Part shown: piece after piece, positions 58,601 to 62,816 of the stretch
How the letters are laid out: every line of letters starts with the position of its first letter
Position numbering within the stretch: the stretch's first letter is position 1
Assembly (NCBI GenBank): GCA_038253945.1
Contig: JBBSGR010000014.1
Coordinates: forward strand, 1 to 62,816
Direction: 5' to 3'
Source: JBBRYW01 sp038253945
GTDB taxonomy: Bacteria > Actinomycetota > Thermoleophilia > Gaiellales > Gaiellaceae
DNA: 62,816 nt
Translations under genes and position numbers: made by a program
Notes under the pieces: model-generated
The model's database searches: none
What the model saw: only the letters and a program-made list of their open reading frames with translations
What the model was told of the DNA's origin: nothing

Positions 58601-59806
58601 TCAGCCCGGCCAGCGGCCGCCGAGCAGCCGCTCGAGACTCGGCGTAACCCCCCACAACGAGGCGAGCGCCCTGTACTCGGCGAGAGCTCTCCGCTCCGCG
58701 GCCTCGTCACGCCGCTGCCTCCGGACGGCCCGGATCATGAGGTTCTTGGCCGTGTGCTCGGCGGCGACGAACTCGATCGCCTCGGCGCGATAGCCGAGCG
58801 CTTCGAGCGCGCTCGCCCGGAGACCGTCCGTCACGAGCTCGGCGGCGCGCCGGCGCAGCAAGCTGTGCCGGGTCACCGGCGACCAGCCCTCGGCGTCGGA
58901 GAGCTGGCGAGCCAGCTCGTGCTGGCAGCAGGGCGCGAGGACGATTGCCTGAGCGTCGAGAGCAACTCCGGCGGCGAGCGCTTCGTCGGTGGCCGTATCA
59001 CAGGCGTGGAGGCTGACGAGGAGGTCGACCGGCCCGCTGTCCGGCTGCGCCGCGAACGCGCCGATCGTGGTCGCCTCGAAACGAGTCGCCTCGTAGCCGA
59101 GCTCGGCGGCGATCGCTCGGACCTGCTCAACGATGCTCGCTTCCCGGTCGAGGCCGACCAGGTCGACGCTCACGCCCTGGAGCTCGCCGTAGAGGACGAG
59201 CGCGAGGCTCATGTACGCCTTGCCGCAGCCCGCGTCCACGACCCGAAGCGGACGGCCGAGCTCGCGCGCGCGCTCCCACACGGGCAGCGGCTGCAGCAGG
59301 TTGACGTAGTGCTGCACCTGCCGGTACTTGCCCGCCGCGCGTCCGCGCACCCGACCCTCTGCCGTCAGGAGGCCTGTCGCCGAAAAGAGCCGGCGGACGG
59401 CCGGGTGCTCTGGTGGCAGCGGATACCGTCGCTCGCGATCGTGAGCCGCGATGGCGCTGTCCGGCGCGGATGGGCGGGCGTTCGTCAGCAGCCACTTGCC
59501 CCGCTTGGTGCGCCGTCCGTGCCAGTCGCGGGTTCGCGTCTGGAGGTGAATCCGGTCGAACGGCTCGTCCAGGATCTGCTCGAGCCGCGCCGGCCAGTCG
59601 GAGAGCGCGAGCGTCTCGGCCTCCTCCCGGCGGTCGATCGTCCTCACGAGCCTTACAGCCGTTCCGCCGCGCAGCGTGACCGGCGAGAGCACGAGCTTGC
59701 GCCAGCGGTCTCCGGTGGTGGCACGGCCGAGGACGCAGGCCCGCCATTCCTCGATCTGGCCGGGGTCCGCCATCGTCTCGTACAGCGGCGCGAGCTCGGA
59801 GAGCAC
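58601..59806 (-). CDS. SAM-dependent methyltransferase (Methyltransf_32-like)
   Basis: 401 aa from GTG 59806. N-terminal accessory domain (to ~165) with RDWHGRRTKRGKWLLTNARP, then KYRQVQHYVNLLQPL and a Rossmann methyltransferase (LRVVDAGCGKAYMSLALVLY, VDLLVSLHACDTATDEALAA). The late IVLAPCCQHELARQL contains the PCC block of the Methyltransf_32/DUF4392-like group, in which some act on RNA. The substrate is unknown. Divergent from the riboswitch-controlled CytX gene. Confidence 0.85.
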   Translation of the reverse strand: MLSELAPLYETMADPGQIEEWRACVLGRATTGDRWRKLVLSPVTLRGGTAVRLVRTIDRREEAETLALSDWPARLEQILDEPFDRIHLQTRTRDWHGRRTKRGKWLLTNARPSAPDSAIAAHDRERRYPLPPEHPAVRRLFSATGLLTAEGRVRGRAAGKYRQVQHYVNLLQPLPVWERARELGRPLRVVDAGCGKAYMSLALVLYGELQGVSVDLVGLDREASIVEQVRAIAAELGYEATRFEATTIGAFAAQPDSGPVDLLVSLHACDTATDEALAAGVALDAQAIVLAPCCQHELARQLSDAEGWSPVTRHSLLRRRAAELVTDGLRASALEALGYRAEAIEFVAAEHTAKNLMIRAVRRQRRDEAAERRALAEYRALASLWGVTPSLERLLGGRWPG

Positions 59807-59840
59807 GGCATCGATTGTAGGAACCGACGCTACACTTGCG

Positions 59841-59916
59841 GCGAGCCGGGGTGCCCCCTCTCGAGGGGCTGAGATCACACCCGTCGAACCTGATCTGGTT
59901 AGGACCAGCGAAGGGA
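59841..59916 (+). promoter_or_regulatory. TPP (THI-box) riboswitch
   Basis: Canonical thiamine pyrophosphate aptamer: CGGGGTGCCC (59848-59857), CTGAGATCACACCCGT (about 59869-59884), CGAACCTGATCTGG and the terminal ACCAGCGAAGGGAG. The 3' strand GCGAAGGGA includes the ribosome site of cytX (ATG at 59922), so TPP binding should hide it, a translational off-switch. A TACACT at 59831-59836 may be the -10 element. Confidence 0.93.
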
Positions 59917-59921
59917 GCGTC

Positions 59922-61265
59922 ATGGAATCGAAGACACCTGCGTGGGGGATCGAGCCCGTTCCGGAGCGGCTGCGAGTCCTCGGGCTCGTCGACACGTCGC
60001 TCCTCTGGGCAAGCCTCTCGGTCTCGCTGCTCGTGATCGTCGCGGGCGCGCTGCTCGTCCCGGCGCTGTCCCTCGGGACCGCACTCGCGGCGATCGTGGT
60101 GGGCGCGCTCGTCGGCAACGCGATGCTCGGCGTCGCCGGTTTGATCGGCGCGGACGCACGGGTGCCCGCGATGGTGCTGCTGCGCGTGCCGCTCGGCCGT
60201 CGCGGCTCGTACCTGCCGACGGCGCTGAACGTCGCCCAGTGCCTCGGGTGGGCGACCTTCGAGCTGATCATCATCGCCACGGCGGCAGCCGCGCTCTCCG
60301 ACCAGCTGTTCGGGGTTCAGGCCAAGTGGCTGTGGACGCTCGTCTTCGGCGCCGTCTCGATCCTGCTCGCCTTTCTCGGGCCCGTCGGTGTGGTGCGCCG
60401 CTACATCCGCAAGTTCGCGGGCTGGATCGTGCTCATCTCGCTGGCCTACCTCACATGGTGGGCCCTGCACCACGCCGACCTCGGCGAGCTCTGGTCGCGG
60501 CCGGGCAAAGGCGGGTTTCCAAGCTTCTGGAACGCGACCGACCTCGTGATCGCCAGCGTCGTCTCCTGGACTCCCCTCGCCGCCGACTACACGCGCTTCT
60601 CCCGAAGCCGCGCCGGCGCGTTTCTCGGGACGGGCGTCGGCTACCTCGTGCCGACGGTCTGGATGTTCGGGCTGGGGGCGGTGCTCCTGCTCGACCGCGG
60701 CCTCGACGATCCCGCCGGGATCCCCGCCGCGGTCGCTGCGTCCGGAATCGCGAGCGTGCTCGCGCTCTTCGCGCTCACGGTCGACGAGAGCGACGAGGCG
60801 TTCGCGAACGTCTACTCGGGCGCAGTCTCGCTCCAGAACCTCCTGCCCAAGGTGCCGCAACGGGCCCTGATCGCCCTCGTGAGCGTGATCGCGACTGGCG
60901 GCGCGCTCGTGCTCGACCTCGGCAGCTACCAGACCTTCCTGTATCTGCTCGGCTCGTTCTTCGTACCGCTCTTCGGCGTGCTCGTCGCCGACTGGCTCCT
61001 GCACGGCGCGCACTACACGGCGCGCGACGTCTTCGACGGCGACGCCGTTCGGGCGGCGCCGATCGGGGCCTGGCTCGCCGGGTTCGCCGCCTACCAGTGG
61101 CTCGCTCCGGTCGGCCCGTCGTGGTGGACCGACGTCGTCAACCGACTCCATCCGGCGCAGTTCGACATCACCGCGTCGCTGCCGAGCTTCGCGCTCGCAT
61201 GCGGCCTGACGCTGCTCGCGGGCCTGCTCGAGAGGCGTGCGCGACCCGCCTCCCTCCCCGTCTAG
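59922..61265 (+). CDS. cytX: Thiamine-precursor (HMP) permease, CytX type
   Basis: 447-aa nucleobase:cation symporter-1 family permease with about 12 membrane segments. It starts PAWGIEPVPERLRVLGLVDT, has LIGADARVPAMVLLRVPLGR and VASVVSWTPLAADYTRFSRS (a family signature around the third-fourth helices). A TPP riboswitch upstream identifies it as a thiamine-pathway transporter: CytX is known to import hydroxymethylpyrimidine precursors. The PfkB-family kinase and a small gene follow. Confidence 0.88.
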   Translation: MESKTPAWGIEPVPERLRVLGLVDTSLLWASLSVSLLVIVAGALLVPALSLGTALAAIVVGALVGNAMLGVAGLIGADARVPAMVLLRVPLGRRGSYLPTALNVAQCLGWATFELIIIATAAAALSDQLFGVQAKWLWTLVFGAVSILLAFLGPVGVVRRYIRKFAGWIVLISLAYLTWWALHHADLGELWSRPGKGGFPSFWNATDLVIASVVSWTPLAADYTRFSRSRAGAFLGTGVGYLVPTVWMFGLGAVLLLDRGLDDPAGIPAAVAASGIASVLALFALTVDESDEAFANVYSGAVSLQNLLPKVPQRALIALVSVIATGGALVLDLGSYQTFLYLLGSFFVPLFGVLVADWLLHGAHYTARDVFDGDAVRAAPIGAWLAGFAAYQWLAPVGPSWWTDVVNRLHPAQFDITASLPSFALACGLTLLAGLLERRARPASLPV

Positions 61266-61293
61266 AAACCAGGCGTGGTTAGGCTCCCCGGCC

Positions 61294-62106
61294 GTGAGGC
61301 CGGTTGCCGTCGTCGGAAACATCGCGCTCGACCGCGTCGACGGCGGGCCGCCGCGGATCGGCGGTGCGCCCTACTACGCCGCGCGGTCACTTCGAGTGGT
61401 CGGGCGGCCGGCCCGGATCGTGACGAAGTGCGCCGACGCCGACCGGACAACGCTCGTTCCCCGCTTGGCGGCGATGGGCATTCCCGTCAGCTGGAGGGCG
61501 AGCGAGCACACAGCGGCCTACTCGATCAGCTACCGCGGCGACGAGCGGCTGATGACCGTCGACAAGCTCGGCGAGCCCTGGGGCGCCGACGAGACTGACG
61601 GCTGGCTGGAGAAGGCAGTGGCGCGCGCCGAATGGATTCAGGTGGGCGCGCTCTATCGCGGCGAGTTCCCCCCCGAGACGCTCGAGCTGCTCGCGAGACG
61701 GCGTCACCTCCTCCTCGACGGCCAGGGCATCGTCCGACCGGCCCGGGAAGGGCCGCTGAGGCTCGAAGGCGTACACGAGCCCGACGTCCTCAGGCACCTG
61801 AGCGTCCTCAAGCTCGCGGAGGACGAGGCGCAGGCGCTCCTGGGTGACGTCGACGAGGACTCCGTCGGCGCCCTCGGCGTTCCGGAGGTACTGGTCACGC
61901 TCGGCCCGCGCGGCTCCCTCCTGTTCCAGAACGGACGGCTGGAGCGGATCCCGGCTCGTGGCATCTGGGACCGGGACCCGACCGGGGCCGGGGACGCGTT
62001 CGCGGCCGCCTACGTCGTCGGACGCAGCCTCGGCCACTCGCCGCCCACGGCAGCCCGCCGCGCGACCGCCGTCGTGGCGACGCTACTCATGTCCAGGCGC
62101 CGGTGA
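61294..62106 (+). CDS. PfkB family carbohydrate kinase-like protein
   Basis: 270 aa. GTG 61294 starts VRPVAVVGNIALDRVDGGPP; GGAPYYAARSLRVVG is the substrate-side motif and DPTGAGDAFAAAYVVGRSLG the ATP/anion-hole signature with the catalytic Asp. Phosphorylates a sugar, nucleoside or similar. It lies 28 bp after cytX, possibly co-transcribed under TPP control, so phosphorylation of a thiamine precursor is conceivable but not shown. Confidence 0.85.
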   Translation: MRPVAVVGNIALDRVDGGPPRIGGAPYYAARSLRVVGRPARIVTKCADADRTTLVPRLAAMGIPVSWRASEHTAAYSISYRGDERLMTVDKLGEPWGADETDGWLEKAVARAEWIQVGALYRGEFPPETLELLARRRHLLLDGQGIVRPAREGPLRLEGVHEPDVLRHLSVLKLAEDEAQALLGDVDEDSVGALGVPEVLVTLGPRGSLLFQNGRLERIPARGIWDRDPTGAGDAFAAAYVVGRSLGHSPPTAARRATAVVATLLMSRRR

Positions 62107-62498
62107 GGGCTGCCGTCCAGACCGCGGAGGGCGTCTACGACATCGACGTGGAGGACGAGCTGCTGGTGGAGTTCCGATCGGGCGAGCAAGCTCCTCGCGC
62201 GGCGGAAGTCGTGCTCCCTCTCCCCCGTGTGATCGCGGCGGCGCGGTCCGGCTCTACCGTCGTGGCCGTGGTCGACCGGCGGCCGCCGGTCGTCGTCTCC
62301 TACGACGCCGGCGTGACGTGGACAGAGACGGGGGGCGGGCTGCCCCCGGGCCGAGCAGTCTCCATCGCCGTCGACGACCCGGACCTCGTGCTCTTCGCCG
62401 CTCGGAACCGCCTCTATCTGTCGCGCGACGGCGCACGCTTCTGGCGCGCGCTGGCGGTCGAGCTGCCCGAGATCGAGACGGTCGCGCTCCTACCCTGA
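62103..62498 (+). CDS. Hypothetical beta-repeat protein
   Basis: 131 aa, GTG overlapping the kinase stop. Contains two Asp-box/BNR-like turns (SYDAGVTWTETGGGLP and SRDGARFWRALAVELP), the short motif of sialidase and photosystem-assembly-type propellers. Too short for a whole propeller, so it may be half of one or a dimer-forming piece. No signal peptide. Function unknown. Confidence 0.65.
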   Translation: MRAAVQTAEGVYDIDVEDELLVEFRSGEQAPRAAEVVLPLPRVIAAARSGSTVVAVVDRRPPVVVSYDAGVTWTETGGGLPPGRAVSIAVDDPDLVLFAARNRLYLSRDGARFWRALAVELPEIETVALLP

Positions 62499-62513
62499 CG
62501 AGGCCGCCCATTG

Positions 62514-62681
62514 CTAGTGTCCCGTTCCAGAAGTTCGGTGATGATCCCGGCGCGCGAAAAGCAAGCCGGACAAGGACGCAGGGAGCGTTCGTATAGGCCC
62601 ATACGGGCGCGACTGAGGACGCAGATCCGGCGCGGCTTTGCAGCCGTCGGGGCGCGCCGCACTTCTGGAACGGGACACTAG
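62514..62681. repeat. Structured palindromic element, copy 2
   Basis: 168 bp. Outer arms CTAGTGTCCCGTTCCAGAAGT… (62514-62534) and its perfect 21-bp complement (62661-62681). Inner stems: GGCGCGC (62549-62555) with GCGCGCC (62652-62658), AAAGC (62558-62562) with GCTTT (62635-62639), GCCGGA (62565-62570) with TCCGGC (62626-62631). Core CAAGGACGCAGGGAGCGT (62571-62588) and GAGGACGCAG (62615-62624), identical to copy 1, flank a hairpin CGTAT/ATACG. No coding content. Confidence 0.85.
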
Positions 62682-62767
62682 TAGGACTTTGTTAGCCGGA
62701 TAGAGGGACCTCTCCCTCGCCGTCGAACGGTGTCCGCATCAGTGGTCATCGTTCGAGGGAGGAGAGG

Positions 62768-62816
62768 ATGGAAGCCGCGCTGCATTTGGAGAGTCCGGCG
62801 GCCGAGGTGCGTGAGC
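62768..62816 (+). CDS. Partial CDS at window edge
   Basis: GAGGAGAGG precedes ATG 62768; the visible start reads MEAALHLESPAAEVRE and runs off the window. Upstream at about 62713-62728, GAGGGA-CCTC-TCCCTC forms a hairpin. The start of a mobile-element or regulatory gene is possible, but 16 residues do not allow a call. Confidence 0.35.
   Translation, partial: MEAALHLESPAAEVRE

Noticed and set aside
59127..61322. A 731-codon minus-strand open frame across the TPP riboswitch
   Set aside because: Shadow of the cytX and methyltransferase genes; composition is Arg/Gly/Glu-rich and no domain is visible.
62682..62767. Sequence after element 2 considered as an insertion sequence end
   Set aside because: No matching terminal repeat inside the window and the following gene is too incomplete to identify a transposase.

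Overview
The window looks like chromosomal DNA of a very GC-rich actinobacterium, most likely from the class Thermoleophilia (Gaiellales-like). This is inferred from base composition, frequent GTG/TTG starts, stop-start overlaps, an F420-type luciferase-family oxidoreductase, zinc-ribbon/cyclase/AAA/TPR proteins and a molybdenum hydroxylase whose FAD subunit carries a four-cysteine insert. No rRNA, tRNA, CRISPR array, prophage or complete insertion sequence was recognised.

Layout. 0.2-9.3 kb: DHA2 exporter with a TetR regulator, a class III cyclase/AAA/TPR gene whose middle 0.7 kb is inverted, a GAF-GGDEF protein, and a NarL/NarX-type two-component pair. 9.3-15.6 kb: a regulatory block with a 0.6 kb structured intergenic region holding a 13-codon ORF with a strong ribosome site, an XRE-TPR regulator, a convergent 1267-aa SARP/cyclase/AAA regulator, and a small LuxR-type HTH protein divergent from it. 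15.7-24.8 kb: NAD synthetase, a damaged ABC exporter, and assorted small enzymes (aldo/keto reductase, SnoaL-like, VOC, CMD, SGNH hydrolase, Mug glycosylase). 25-38 kb: frameshifted OsmC, a class V aminotransferase translationally coupled to an M20 hydrolase, an MscS channel, an epimerase, three secreted or unknown proteins including a glycine-rich one, a LuxR-type STAND ATPase, a phosphatase, a thioesterase and an M16 protease. 38-46 kb: HAF-repeat protein, VapBC-like toxin-antitoxin pair, frameshifted MerR, GNAT genes, acetyl-CoA synthetase with an acetate transporter, M24 peptidase. 46-52.2 kb: a tightly overlapping operon of amidohydrolase, the three subunits of a xanthine-dehydrogenase-family enzyme, a lipoprotein cyclophilin and a MocA-like nucleotidyltransferase that plausibly matures the Mo cofactor. 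52-57 kb: a SigR/RsrA-like sigma and anti-sigma pair with a matching promoter, YbdK-type ligase, 6-phosphogluconolactonase, HtrA protease. 57-62.8 kb: F420-type oxidoreductase, methyltransferase, TPP riboswitch with CytX, PfkB kinase.

Most unusual points. (1) Two ~167-bp elements (57225-57390 and 62514-62681) share an identical 18-base core but have different outer arms, each perfectly self-complementary. The inner stems also differ in sequence while keeping their pairing, which suggests an undescribed structured repeat or RNA family. (2) The cyclase gene near 2.4-5.9 kb is split by an exact inversion between 7-bp inverted repeats; flipping it back on paper restores one uninterrupted 1178-codon frame. 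(3) A roughly 30-bp motif recurs at gene ends and encodes overlapping mini-ORFs beginning (V/M/L)TT(L/V)RV. (4) The XRE-TPR regulator lies downstream of a tiny ORF and several hairpins.

Several genes (ABC ATPase, OsmC, MerR, a GNAT) are broken by single-base changes in short homopolymers. This could be real decay but also fits long-read consensus errors, so the pseudogene calls and the inversion should be read with that in mind.
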